DNA from: Psychrobacter proteolyticus
GTDB lineage: Bacteria > Pseudomonadota > Gammaproteobacteria > Pseudomonadales > Moraxellaceae
Assembly (NCBI RefSeq): GCF_003350005.1
Contig: NZ_QLKS01000001.1
Coordinates: forward strand, 1,035,314-1,099,313
Direction of reading: 5' to 3'
DNA: 64,000 bases
This document shows positions 56,431 to 64,000 of the stretch, piece by piece (within the stretch, counting starts at the first letter, position 1; each line of letters opens with the position of its first letter). Both the position numbers and the translations under genes were made by a program. Below the pieces are notes generated by a model. That model did no database searches and was not told the DNA's origin. It saw nothing but the letters and a program-made list of their open reading frames with translations.

Positions 56431-56484
56431 ACTAGCATATGTTATTCAACTAGCACATGTTATTCAACTAGCGCATGACAGTTA
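56431..56484. repeat. 18-bp tandem repeat in the nadR-pnuC gap
   Basis: Three head-to-tail units beginning ACTAGC, 18 bases each: 56431-56448, 56449-56466 (one mismatch), and 56467-56484 (degenerate at the end). A partial unit (TTATTC) precedes them. The array ends 41 bases before the pnuC ATG and may lie in its leader. Confidence 0.85.
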
Positions 56485-56525
56485 GCACTATATTGACATC
56501 AGTATTTACTTTAGAGGAAGAAACT

Positions 56526-57257
56526 ATGCGTATCCAACTATTGGACAACATCACCGGAAAATGGGCGATGCAATGGATTATCATTTGGTTTATTTGCGGT
56601 GTTATTGCCTTGTCCGCAGGTTTTTGGCTCACCACAGACCATACTACGCTTGATTGGTTTTATTTAGCGGTCTCGTTTATTGGTTTGGTTTGCGTGGTGT
56701 CATTGTCATTCCGCAAAAACGTCATGGGCAATGGCTTTGGTATGGGAGCAACGGCTGGCGAAGTCATCGTACAGGCAACGTCTGGTGCAGTTGGTTTGAT
56801 GCTTGCTCCACTATTTAACTTTTTTACCCATGTCTACGGTATCTTTTATTGGTCGAAGCACACCGATCCTGATGGCGACATGATACCCAAATCAGCGAGT
56901 AAGGCTGTCTGGTTAATCACTGCTGCATTTATTATTGTAGGCCTCGCCCTTTTCCCAACCGTCAATGATCTACTGGCGAGCTATGGTTATGCGGTCGTAG
57001 AAGATGATAACAGTCTGTTTTTAGGGTTTATTTCTTTCTTTTGGATCAACGTGATTGCTTTTGTGCTATCTATCACGGCTCAGGCAGCTATGATTCTGCG
57101 TTACTCATTTAACTGGTGGCTGTGGATCATTGTTAACTTTGTCTGGCTCATTGTGAACCTCATGTCTGGTAACTATATTTTTGCTATTCAGACTATGGTG
57201 TATCAAGTAAACGCATTTATCGGCCTTTATGAATGGTACCGTAGTGAGCAAGGATAA
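56526..57257 (+). CDS. pnuC: Nicotinamide riboside transporter PnuC
   Basis: An inner-membrane facilitator for nicotinamide riboside. About 243 residues from the ATG at 56526, preceded by GAGGAAG; the longer frame adds 17 residues with no support. Seven or so membrane helices are visible. Diagnostic blocks are FNFFTHVYGIFYWSKH, the later RYSFNWWLWIIVNFVWLIVNLMSG near residue 190 and the C-terminal YQVNAFIGLYEWYRS, typical of PnuC with W-x3-N motifs. It pairs with the nadR-like gene upstream. Confidence 0.92.
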   Translation: MRIQLLDNITGKWAMQWIIIWFICGVIALSAGFWLTTDHTTLDWFYLAVSFIGLVCVVSLSFRKNVMGNGFGMGATAGEVIVQATSGAVGLMLAPLFNFFTHVYGIFYWSKHTDPDGDMIPKSASKAVWLITAAFIIVGLALFPTVNDLLASYGYAVVEDDNSLFLGFISFFWINVIAFVLSITAQAAMILRYSFNWWLWIIVNFVWLIVNLMSGNYIFAIQTMVYQVNAFIGLYEWYRSEQG

Positions 57258-57479
57258 CGTGTCTCTTGTAGAAAATAACCCTTGCGAATTTGAATAAAAT
57301 CTTGCTGATATAGCATCGATAGTACGAGTGAAATTGACTGTGCCGTCTATCAGATAACATGGTAGACAGGCGCAATTAGTGCTACAACTGATGTTAACAA
57401 TCATATTCATACTGAGATCAGTAGCGAGTCCATTAGCTAGTATGAGTTACTCATTTTATTTACTAACAGGGAGGTTAGT

Positions 57480-57914
57480 ATGTCTCGTCAACCTAAAATG
57501 TCCAAACGTACGCTAGAGCAATGGCTTAGTGAGTACTCTGTCAGTCATCAAAACTTGGTCAATAAAAAAATCCATTGGCTATGTGTGCCAACCATCTTTG
57601 TCAGCCTGTTAGGTATGGGCATGTCATTATCCGTGTGGTTTACCTTGGTACTAAGCGCATTGGTATTATTGTTTTATTTACGCTTATCTACGCCGCTGTT
57701 TTTAGCAATGGGAATGTTTATTCTTATTTGTTTGTCAGTAATGGCAGCGATGCCGTGGGGCTTTAAAGCGTGGGCAGCGGTATTTGTCGTGGCATGGATT
57801 GGCCAGTTCATCGGTCATAAAATCGAGGGCAAAAAACCTTCTTTCTTTAAAGATTTACAGTTTTTACTCATTGGTCCAGCATGGGTTGCTAATAGTTTAA
57901 TGCAGCGTAAATAG
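57480..57914 (+). CDS. Mpo1-like/DUF962 membrane protein
   Basis: A 144-residue inner-membrane protein of the DUF962 (YGL010w/Mpo1) family. It has LSEYSVSHQNLVNKKIHWLCVP at the start, with the conserved His residues, and VAWIGQFIGHKIEGKKPSFFKDLQFLLIGPAWVANSL at the end. In yeast, Mpo1 is an Fe2+-dependent dioxygenase of phytosphingosine breakdown; the key His residues (SHQN, IHW, GHKIEG) are kept, so a bacterial lipid-oxidising role is possible but unproven. GGGAGG lies before the start. A shared terminator follows. Confidence 0.85.
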   Translation: MSRQPKMSKRTLEQWLSEYSVSHQNLVNKKIHWLCVPTIFVSLLGMGMSLSVWFTLVLSALVLLFYLRLSTPLFLAMGMFILICLSVMAAMPWGFKAWAAVFVVAWIGQFIGHKIEGKKPSFFKDLQFLLIGPAWVANSLMQRK

Positions 57915-58011
57915 CTGTCAATTCTTGCGTAATTTTCTCAGGAGCTTAACTTAGCTGTAGGATATTGATAAAATCTACAATTCTCACCCTCAACAAGAAA
58001 ATATCACCAAT

Positions 58012-58050
58012 AAAAAAGCGCCACCCAGAAATTACTGAGTGGCCCTTTTT
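58012..58050. terminator. Bidirectional terminator between the DUF962 and nitroreductase genes
   Basis: Arms 58020-58028 and 58035-58043 (one mismatch) are flanked by an A6 run and a T5 run. Confidence 0.75.
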
Positions 58051-58111
58051 GTTTTACGTAAGCTTTCGAGCTATTTAGTTTTTAGGACTATATAGAATAG
58101 ACTACCCTATA

Positions 58112-58723
58112 TTAAGCACCAAAAACTTTCATACGCTCTTCAACTGGCTTGAACTCTTTATCGCCCGCTGGCTGCTCTATTCCGCCAAAGACCATTTGTG
58201 CCATCAATTCCCAATCTTGATCAATATTCCAAGTGCTTGCCACTTTTTGATCAATGACTGGATTATAGTGTTGTAGATTAGCACCTACCTCAATACTAGC
58301 TAACGCAGTCCAAATAACATACTGATGCATAGCATTGCTCTGGCTTGCCCATGTTGGGAAATTATCAGCATATAACGGCGCCGCTTCTTGCATGCCTCGA
58401 ACCACAGCTTGATCTTCGAAAAATAGCACTGTTCCAGCACCGTGGCGGAAGCTACCAATCTTCTCTTTGGTAGAAACAAATTTTTCTTCATCACCAACGA
58501 TCGCACGCAATGTATCTTCCGTCATGTCCCACAATTTTTTGTGATCATCTCCAAACAATACAACAATGCGTGTTGATTGTGAGTTAAATGAAGACGGTGT
58601 GTGCAAGATAGCATGCTCAACCAAATTGACCACTTCTTCGTTAGCAACTGGCAACTGATTGTTTAACACGTAGATAGAGCGACGCTTTTCTGCTAATTGC
58701 TGTAGTGTTTTTAGATTTGACAT
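58112..58723 (-). CDS. Nitroreductase-family oxidoreductase
   Basis: A 203-residue FMN-dependent reductase. It has RRSIYVLNNQLPVANEEVVNLVEHAILHTPSSFNSQSTRIVVL, the N-terminal pattern in parts (RR-S-x-R/Y, then PSSFNSQ), and a C-terminal FGGIEQPAGDKEF matching the YdgN/Nfn-type family (oxidoreductase with fatty acid or nitro-compound substrates). The ATG has GGAG just upstream. It lies downstream of the pirin gene on the same strand, with a strong hairpin between; a LysR regulator is divergent next to pirin. Confidence 0.85.
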   Translation of the reverse strand: MSNLKTLQQLAEKRRSIYVLNNQLPVANEEVVNLVEHAILHTPSSFNSQSTRIVVLFGDDHKKLWDMTEDTLRAIVGDEEKFVSTKEKIGSFRHGAGTVLFFEDQAVVRGMQEAAPLYADNFPTWASQSNAMHQYVIWTALASIEVGANLQHYNPVIDQKVASTWNIDQDWELMAQMVFGGIEQPAGDKEFKPVEERMKVFGA

Positions 58724-58858
58724 AATACTTCTCCGGGTTATTATTAGGAATAATTTACATTTTCTGTGCTCTAGGCAGTTTACTACCCATCTTTCATATA
58801 ATGATCAATACACAATGCCATAAGACTGTTATCAAAAAAAGTGGACCAACATTTTTAG

Positions 58859-58902
58859 TGGTACTGCTATATGTTCTATTAAAAGAACATGTAGCAGTAC
58901 CA
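58859..58902. repeat. Strong imperfect palindrome between the pirin and nitroreductase genes
   Basis: Two 19-base arms (starting TGGTACTGC and ending GCAGTACCA) with only one mismatch, a T-G pair, around a 6-base loop. No T tract follows directly on either strand, so it is not a standard terminator. Confidence 0.8.
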
Positions 58903-58950
58903 GTTGTTTCATCGCAACTTATGACCGGTACAACATACTGTGAAATGTCA

Positions 58951-59664
58951 CTATAAAGAGAGCGGCACCTCCATTACTAAGATTTTCGCACTTTCTTCTA
59001 CCTTCATGCTGAAATTTTTAATATCCCAAATACCAAGGCCATCACGTACGGATAAAACATTATTATTTACAACTACTTCACCACTAATAACGAATAGATA
59101 GACACCATTATTAGGATTATTCAGCTCATAAGTTGGCGACATACCTTTATCAAAATCACCTATACTAAACCAAGCATTTTGATGAATCCAAACCCCTGCA
59201 TCATCAGCATCAGGTGATAGCACTTGGCTAAACTCGTTAGGTCGCATGATATCGCCCATATGCACTTGCTGATAACGCGGTGCGACATTCATTTTGTTTG
59301 GTATTACCCAAATCTGCAGAAACCTCACAGCCTCTGCATCGTCACCATTCATTTCACTATGAGTAATGCCTGTACCCGCTGACATCACTTGAATTTCACC
59401 AGTTTCTATGACGCCCTCATTACCGATACTATCGCCGTGAGCGAGCTTGCCGGATAGAGGAATACTGATGATTTCCATGTTTCGGTGCGAGTGATTGCCA
59501 AACCCTTGACCGCCAATGACAAAATCATCATTAATAACGCGTAAGGCACCAAAGCCCATGCGCTCAGGATTATGGTAATTAGCAAAGCTAAAGGTATGCC
59601 TGCTTTTAAGCCAGCCATGATTGGCATCGCCACGTGAGTCTGCTGCATGATAGATCGCTTTCAT
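58951..59664 (-). CDS. Pirin-family protein (YhhW-like)
   Basis: A 237-residue bicupin. The N-terminal cupin has HTFSFANYHNPERMGFGALRV (conserved) near residue 24, NHSHRNMEIISIPLSG with the metal-binding HSH, and GTGITHSEMN with the later His and Glu, so the metal site looks complete. In E. coli YhhW the protein has quercetin 2,3-dioxygenase activity in vitro; the true substrate here is unknown. It precedes the nitroreductase gene and is divergent from a LysR regulator, a common redox-stress arrangement. Confidence 0.9.
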   Translation of the reverse strand: MKAIYHAADSRGDANHGWLKSRHTFSFANYHNPERMGFGALRVINDDFVIGGQGFGNHSHRNMEIISIPLSGKLAHGDSIGNEGVIETGEIQVMSAGTGITHSEMNGDDAEAVRFLQIWVIPNKMNVAPRYQQVHMGDIMRPNEFSQVLSPDADDAGVWIHQNAWFSIGDFDKGMSPTYELNNPNNGVYLFVISGEVVVNNNVLSVRDGLGIWDIKNFSMKVEESAKILVMEVPLSL

Positions 59665-60111
59665 AACTTATCCTCAGTGTTTAATAAGCCAATTACCTAT
59701 AACAGTAAAAAATGATTGTTAAAAATCACACCTAAACAAGTAACCAAAACGCATCTTAGCCATGTTTTTATTATAGAAGTTAGACAATGGGAGATAAACA
59801 AAGGTAAAAGCAAATAACTATTCTCTTTTTGAGAACAATAACATTCTATGTTGTATGAAAGTCTGACAGAGGAGTGGTTATGCCAATCATAGTTTATCTA
59901 TTCATCAGACATTGAAATGATAACCAGTACTTGACGTAGGCACAAAGTAAGCTATTTTAGTGTCTACTTCTTACTTACAGTCCCTTTCTAAAGATATATC
60001 TGATGGAACGCACAGCTAAATTTAAGAGCATCATAAGCGTTGACTCGTTCTAGATAAAGCGTAATAATCAAAGTCGTCAGTTCTTACAGTCAGAACAATT
60101 ATAAGGGGTTG
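59665..60111. other. Divergent control region of pirin and LysR genes
   Basis: About 450 bases without a gene. A short inverted repeat TTCTC-T5-GAGAA (59821-59835) could be a regulator site. LysR proteins usually bind T-N11-A motifs in such gaps, but I could not single out one site. Confidence 0.45.
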
Positions 60112-61020
60112 ATGATGGGTCAATTAGAAGATATGGCAATGTTCGTACGTATTGTTGAGGCAGGTAGTATCACTAAAGCAGCTGAGCAACTAAATACGGC
60201 CAAATCAGCTGTTAGTCGTCGCCTTAAAGAATTAGAAGCTCGTCTAGGGAGTCAATTGATCAACCGTACCACGCGTCATTCTAAACTAACACAAGCTGGT
60301 GAACAGTATTACCAGCAAGTGAATAATATATTAAGTAGCGTTGATGCTCTCAATGAGCATATCAGTGATGATCCTAAACGTATTGAAGGAACGCTAAAGA
60401 TGACCGCACCTTTATCCTTCGGTATCATGCATCTAACTGATGTAATCGATGACTATGCCAATTTACACCCTAGTTTAAAGTTTGAGCTGGACTTTTCTGA
60501 TCGACGTATTGATTTAATAGAAAAAGGATACGAGCTTGCCATTCGAATTGGGGAGTTACAAGATTCCAGTTACCAAGCGAAGCAGCTGGCTTTGATTCGA
60601 TGTGTCGTCTGCGCAAGCCCTGACTACTTGAAAAGAAAAGGAGTACCTGAGACCTTAGAGGATCTAAAAGGGCACGATTTTCTGCAGTATAGTCTTGGAC
60701 AAACCAGCAATATAGAACTGATAGATAAGGAGGGGGAAAAACATTACCATACCCTCAATGCCAAAATCAAAGCCACCAACGGTGAATTCTTAGTTGATTT
60801 GGCAGTAAAAGGTCACGGCATTACAGTAATGCCTACCTTTCTTGCTTACAAAAAACTCGCAAGTGGTGAGCTACAAACTATCCTAAAGCAATACCACCTA
60901 CCAACATTAAGTGCTTATGCCGTTTACCCAAAAAATCGTTTTTTGTCACAGCGTTGTCGCTATTTAATCGACTTCATCGCTAAACGGTTTGGTGATAATC
61001 CATATTGGGATCAGTTCTAA
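60112..61020 (+). CDS. LysR-family transcriptional regulator
   Basis: A helix-turn-helix regulator of about 303 residues. The start is one of two adjacent ATGs at 60112 and 60115, with AAGGGG just upstream. The N-terminal wHTH is complete: GSITKAAEQLNTAKSAVSRRLKELEARLG near residue 20 and LINRTTRHSKLTQAG. The C-terminal substrate-binding domain (about residue 90 onward) is of the CrgA/YhjC type, with SFGIMHLTDVIDDYANLHPSLKFELDFSDRRIDLI. It is divergent from the pirin gene and probably controls it; the inducer is unknown. Confidence 0.9.
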   Translation: MMGQLEDMAMFVRIVEAGSITKAAEQLNTAKSAVSRRLKELEARLGSQLINRTTRHSKLTQAGEQYYQQVNNILSSVDALNEHISDDPKRIEGTLKMTAPLSFGIMHLTDVIDDYANLHPSLKFELDFSDRRIDLIEKGYELAIRIGELQDSSYQAKQLALIRCVVCASPDYLKRKGVPETLEDLKGHDFLQYSLGQTSNIELIDKEGEKHYHTLNAKIKATNGEFLVDLAVKGHGITVMPTFLAYKKLASGELQTILKQYHLPTLSAYAVYPKNRFLSQRCRYLIDFIAKRFGDNPYWDQF

Positions 61021-61125
61021 TAGACCCTAATTAAGCAGGTTTATTCTTACCAAGAATACACAGCCGCACTCAGTCTGAGAGAACGTCTACTGCTATAAAA
61101 TAACGTCCCTAGCCCTCTTAGCATT

Positions 61126-61539
61126 TTACTCAGTGATAGCTGAGATTTCACCAATCAGCTTCTTAGTCTTATACCTTGCTTCTGCTAATGCCATCTTATC
61201 TTGTGCCACAACGGTCAACACACATGGCTTTCCAACATAGTCCGTTTTCACAAACAACATATTTCCAGAAGTGGCTTCAACAATAGTAATATTGCACTTA
61301 CCTTGCTTCATTTGACTGGCAGATGAATCACTCAACGCTGATAATGTACTACTCATCGCAGCAAACTTATCGGATTGGTTACTTAATTCTTTGATCGAAA
61401 AGCAACTGATAGGGAAACCATCTGTGGTGCAAAGGCTAACTAATATGATTTCTCTATTGGCTTCACACAATGCTTTCATGTGCTTTAAGAGTTCTATTTT
61501 CGCTGGTGTTTTTTCGTTTTGTATAGTCATATCTAACAT
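61126..61539 (-). CDS. Roadblock/LC7-domain protein (second copy)
   Basis: A 137-residue protein. Its ATG (61539) overlaps the GTPase stop codon in the TGATG arrangement, and AAGG lies just before it, so translation is probably coupled; a second ATG at 61530 is possible. The fold is Roadblock/LC7 (longin-like): EIILVSLCTTDGFPISCFSI, then KFAAMSSTLSALSDSSASQM (the central helix) and GNMLFVKTDYVGKPCVLTVVA. In Myxococcus MglB and Streptomyces conservon CvnB, such proteins bind and regulate small GTPases. It is the last gene of the BLUF-GTPase unit. Confidence 0.8.
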   Translation of the reverse strand: MLDMTIQNEKTPAKIELLKHMKALCEANREIILVSLCTTDGFPISCFSIKELSNQSDKFAAMSSTLSALSDSSASQMKQGKCNITIVEATSGNMLFVKTDYVGKPCVLTVVAQDKMALAEARYKTKKLIGEISAITE

Positions 61540-62072
61540 CAACCTTGATTATTCAGGGTATTAAATAATGATAATAGAGACACGGCGGACTCTTTATTCC
61601 TAGGGTCTGTATTGATCACTGGTGCAACTATACCGTGCTGCATCAGCATGACTCTTATTTCTTGTCCGAGCACTGCCACGCTTTGCTTATCAGCATCTTC
61701 GCAATGAGTAATACCAATGATACAAGTAGTCTGTTTTTTTGCTGGTGCAAAAAAATGTAGCAGTTTGTCTAAGTTGGCATAGTCAGGTGTCTCGCCATGC
61801 TTGATCAAGATAAGTAAGCCCCATAAGGAATGATTTACGAACTCCCACAAAAACGAAAAACGTTCTTGACCTGGAACCCCATAAATACCTAATGCCATAT
61901 CATCAGATAAGGTTATTCTTCCATAATCAATACCGACTGTGGTGTACTCTTTACCAATATCAATACTAGACTTTGCTTCTGTCTCAAAAGGACTTATTTC
62001 ACTTAAAGTCTTGACCATTTGAGTTTTTCCGGCGCCCACTTCACCAATGATAGCTAGCTTCTGATAATTCAA
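61539..62072 (-). CDS. Small Ras-like GTPase (MglA/CvnD-type)
   Basis: A 177-residue P-loop GTPase. The start must be the TTG at 62072: the P-loop GEVGAGKT is at residues 10-17, no ATG precedes it, and a perfect GAGGTGAG Shine-Dalgarno sits in the 3' end of the BLUF gene. The switch I Thr is likely T44-T45. G3 is GVPGQERF (65-72): the usual DxxG Asp is replaced by Gly65, as in conservon GTPases (GTPGQ). G4 is not NKxD but ITHCED. Nucleotide binding is probable, with altered hydrolysis control. It is cotranscribed with the BLUF gene (4-base gap) and the Roadblock gene (overlap). Confidence 0.85.
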   Translation of the reverse strand: MNYQKLAIIGEVGAGKTQMVKTLSEISPFETEAKSSIDIGKEYTTVGIDYGRITLSDDMALGIYGVPGQERFSFLWEFVNHSLWGLLILIKHGETPDYANLDKLLHFFAPAKKQTTCIIGITHCEDADKQSVAVLGQEIRVMLMQHGIVAPVINTDPRNKESAVSLLSLFNTLNNQG

Positions 62073-62076
62073 TTTC

Positions 62077-62805
62077 TCACCTCATTCCTAAGAATTTTTT
62101 GATCGCACCGTAAAATTTGTTAGGCTTTTTTTCACTAACCTTTTGCTCATCTAATGGCTGTGCATCTGTCACATCCAGTATACCCGATAGCTCAAAGCCT
62201 ACTATCATTTTTGTGACTTGATCAAGTGAGCCAAACTCCCCACTATTTACTAACGCGTCAAATGGATACGGTTTCTTAGTTAGTTTGACACACAAATCCA
62301 TAATCAATTGAGGGTTACTCTCATGATTTAAATCAGGCCAAGCCAATAACTTAAGATTTCTGCCTTTATAATTCTTTTGGACAGCGGTGTCAGATTTTTT
62401 TATATCAAAGAAGGGTTGAATACGTTTTGTGTGCTGTTCATTAAAACTACTTAGAAGAGCGCTATTATTTTCAATAAAAGTATCAAAAAAAGCGCTTTGA
62501 TCTACAAAGTCAAACACGCTGACGCCCCAAGTATTAAAGCTACGCTCTGTCACATTTTGATCAAGAAAAATCCAAATATCTTCATGTCTAGGATCAGATG
62601 CTATCTTGGCCATCAACTTGTCCACTTCAGCGTGAGGACCTTCAAGCACTTGAAGATACTGTCCTTCGCGGTAGGATATGATACCTGTGATTTTTGACTC
62701 TGGATTATGCTTACTAGAGACTCTAACAATGTCTGATAATCCAGTAGGCATACGAATACTGCGATCTTTAAGAGGCACCCTGCTGACATATGCAACACAT
62801 TTCAT
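62077..62805 (-). CDS. BLUF-domain blue-light photoreceptor protein
   Basis: A 242-residue protein from the ATG at 62805; the upstream TTG (62832) adds nine residues with no domain role. The N-terminal BLUF domain (about 1-100) binds FAD and responds to blue light. Its key residues are in place: Tyr6 (VAYVSR), Asn34, Gln52 (GQYLQVLEG) and Trp93 in FNTWGVSVF, so it should be photoactive. After a linker, residues about 150-220 form a helical effector-like part ([13 protein letters not shown]... and [21 protein letters not shown]). It is not an EAL, GGDEF or cyclase domain. Next to a GTPase gene, it may drive light-controlled GTPase signalling. Confidence 0.9.
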   Translation of the reverse strand: MKCVAYVSRVPLKDRSIRMPTGLSDIVRVSSKHNPESKITGIISYREGQYLQVLEGPHAEVDKLMAKIASDPRHEDIWIFLDQNVTERSFNTWGVSVFDFVDQSAFFDTFIENNSALLSSFNEQHTKRIQPFFDIKKSDTAVQKNYKGRNLKLLAWPDLNHESNPQLIMDLCVKLTKKPYPFDALVNSGEFGSLDQVTKMIVGFELSGILDVTDAQPLDEQKVSEKKPNKFYGAIKKFLGMR

Positions 62806-62840
62806 TTTGCCACCATTTGATAGAACATCCAAAACTTCAT

Positions 62841-62870
62841 TAAGATTTTATATATCGTTATAAAATCTTA
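62841..62870. repeat. Perfect inverted repeat in the BLUF leader
   Basis: TAAGATTTTA (62841-62850) and TAAAATCTTA (62861-62870) are perfect complements around a 10-base loop. It ends 36 bases before the BLUF ATG. Confidence 0.9.
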
Positions 62871-62902
62871 ATTCGTTATATACAGTACGTATATAACGAA
62901 TT
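62870..62902. repeat. Perfect 14-bp inverted repeat upstream of the BLUF gene
   Basis: AATTCGTTATATAC (62870-62883) and GTATATAACGAATT (62889-62902) are exact complements with a 5-base loop. It touches the neighbouring repeat. No U tract follows on the minus strand, so it is more like an operator than a terminator. Confidence 0.9.
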
Positions 62903-62988
62903 TGACCGTACTACTCAAATTTTTTAATACACTGAGTAATAAAGAGGATTCAACAAACCAACGACTGGCTTAATTGATCTTAGCTAAA

Positions 62989-63348
62989 TTATACTTCTAA
63001 TGTTTTTTCTACTGACTGTACTTTACGGCGCGCCAATGCAAGGTTAGCTTTTGATTTATCAAGTACTAGGTAGATAAACAAATCTTCATGGCTAGCTGTA
63101 GGACGGATGATGTGCAGCTGAGACTCTAGTGTAATCAACATATCTTCAATTTCACCTTTAATATCTAGTGACTTCATCGTTGCTACTTTTGCCTTTACTA
63201 CCTGCGAGTTACCTGCCGCAGCCAGCTCTAAGTCAACACCACCGCCAATCATACCTAGTACCATGCCTGACATGTAGTCAACAATACAGGCACCCATAGC
63301 ACCATCAAGATCCATTAATTCGTTCAAAGACTCATTGATATTTGACAT
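62989..63348 (-). CDS. Roadblock/LC7-domain protein (first copy)
   Basis: A 119-residue protein whose LNELMDLDGAMGACIVDYMSGMVLGMIGGG, then VVKAKVATMKSLDIKGEIEDMLITLESQLHIIRPT and FIYLVLDKSKANLALARRKV fit the Roadblock/LC7 fold. AAAGTAT-rich sequence precedes its ATG, and AGGAATA forms a fair ribosome site. It is the first gene of the unit Roadblock - BLUF - GTPase - Roadblock, but a gap of 183 bases with two inverted repeats separates it from the BLUF gene, so they may have separate promoters. The partner is probably the GTPase, by analogy to MglB-MglA. Confidence 0.8.
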   Translation of the reverse strand: MSNINESLNELMDLDGAMGACIVDYMSGMVLGMIGGGVDLELAAAGNSQVVKAKVATMKSLDIKGEIEDMLITLESQLHIIRPTASHEDLFIYLVLDKSKANLALARRKVQSVEKTLEV

Positions 63349-63917
63349 ACTTTATTCCTATCCATTTGTTTGTGTTTAGATGAGATAATTCTCTTTTGGG
63401 AACACTTATACAATTCAATAGTACTAAAATTTATTGAACTTATTCACTATCTAACCATTAGCATAACTTAAATGCATTTATTAATACTTAAGAAAATTAT
63501 GATAATCTAATACGAATAATTAAATGTATTTTTTGGTACAGAAACTATAGCGTACTCTTACATAAAGCTAGATTCCCGTAGTGACAGTCATTATATTCTA
63601 TATAATAACTAAGAGCACATTTGCACTTAACCACTCAAGGACAAATAACGACCACTGAGTAGGAAAAGTAACACCAATCAATAATGATTCTATTTTAGAG
63701 CGTAAAACTTATATTTTTGGCTTTGAATCTGATAAATATTCGAAACAATTTAATTAAAAGATACAATGTAGGATTTACGCATGAAAAATGCTAAATTCTC
63801 TTCGATAGGTATTTTTAATACAAATTATAGAAATGTAGTTGATTTAAAAATTTAATCTATAGAGATATAAAGATGATAAGTCATAACATCAACAAGAGTT
63901 GTAATGAAAATGATAAA
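63349..63917. other. Gene-free AT-rich region at the right end
   Basis: About 570 bases with no usable reading frame. It should contain the minus-strand promoter of the first Roadblock gene. Nothing else could be assigned. Confidence 0.5.
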
Positions 63918-63948
63918 AGCACCACCCAACTATTCATTGGATGATGCT
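63911..63948 (-). terminator. Minus-strand terminator of a gene beyond the window
   Basis: On the minus strand AGCATCATCCAA pairs with TTGGGTGGTGCT (two G-U pairs; stem 63918-63948), followed by UUUUAUC. It implies a leftward gene just outside the window. Confidence 0.7.
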
Positions 63949-64000
63949 ACTGGAAAGTCGATAGTACAGAAGATCAGCATAAAATCGTCAAAAGTCAGGA

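Noticed and set aside
57105..57410. 101-residue minus-strand frame across the pnuC end
   Set aside because: It overlaps a transporter gene with strong family signals and has no domain of its own.
63904..64000. Partial open frame starting at the ATG at 63904 and running off the edge
   Set aside because: It covers the stem of a minus-strand terminator and has no ribosome site or family signal; the hairpin explains the sequence better.
1..64000. tRNA, rRNA, CRISPR arrays, insertion sequences, prophage
   Set aside because: No T-loop or anticodon-arm patterns, repeat-spacer series, transposases or phage genes were seen by eye; a covariance-model scan was not possible.

Overview
The window reads as chromosomal DNA of a Psychrobacter-like gammaproteobacterium (Moraxellaceae). 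This rests on the style of the RecA, FtsZ, FtsH, Mdh and LpxC proteins, moderate G+C with AT-rich gaps, the separate murG-murC-ddl-ftsQAZ-lpxC block, recA followed by recX, and acidic or Ser/Asn/Asp-rich low-complexity protein tails. I see no rRNA, tRNA, insertion sequence, prophage or CRISPR array. Genus is inferred from the proteins, not tested by search.

Layout. 1-8.6 kb, mostly plus strand: end of a cation diffusion facilitator, an unknown gene, a Kef-type K+/H+ antiporter, trmB, then about 1 kb of gene-free AT-rich DNA carrying DnaA-box-like sites, and recA-recX. 8.8-14.7 kb, minus strand: a YidB-like gene, ygfX-sdhE, folP, ftsH, rlmE. 15-18 kb: yhbY, a DOMON-like gene, a secreted CHAP protein and a DciA-like gene. 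18.3-27.3 kb, minus strand: murG-murC-ddl-ftsQ-ftsA-ftsZ-lpxC (peptidoglycan precursors, division, lipid A). 27.5-33.6 kb, minus strand: gshB, pyrE, an unknown gene, a YeeZ-like epimerase and an outer-membrane DUF4105 protein. 33.8-38.7 kb: ampD, murJ, a lipoprotein, a GNAT acetyltransferase, ribF. 38.8-44 kb, minus strand: a DUF2789 gene, mdh, a degenerate RNase T2-like gene, slt. 44.3-50.5 kb: miaB, a LysE exporter, argE, ygfB, and a coiled-coil gene with zapA. 50.8-54.6 kb: glyQS and pspC. 55.3-57.9 kb: NadR-like gene and pnuC (NAD salvage) and a DUF962 gene. 58.1-61 kb: nitroreductase, pirin and a divergent LysR regulator. 61.1-63.3 kb, minus strand: two Roadblock/LC7 proteins, a BLUF blue-light receptor and a small GTPase.

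Most of the window is core housekeeping: cell-wall growth, division, nucleotide and cofactor metabolism, RNA modification. The most unusual part is the right-hand end, where a flavin photoreceptor, a Ras-like GTPase with non-canonical G3 and G4 motifs and two Roadblock proteins are arranged as one locus, with two strong inverted repeats directly in front of the photoreceptor gene. This is a plausible light-controlled GTPase signalling module. Other points of interest are the oriC-like DnaA-box cluster upstream of recA, an orphan plus-strand terminator at about 54.25 kb that may end a small RNA, tandem repeats in the pnuC leader and beside recX, and an RNase T2-like protein lacking its catalytic histidines.
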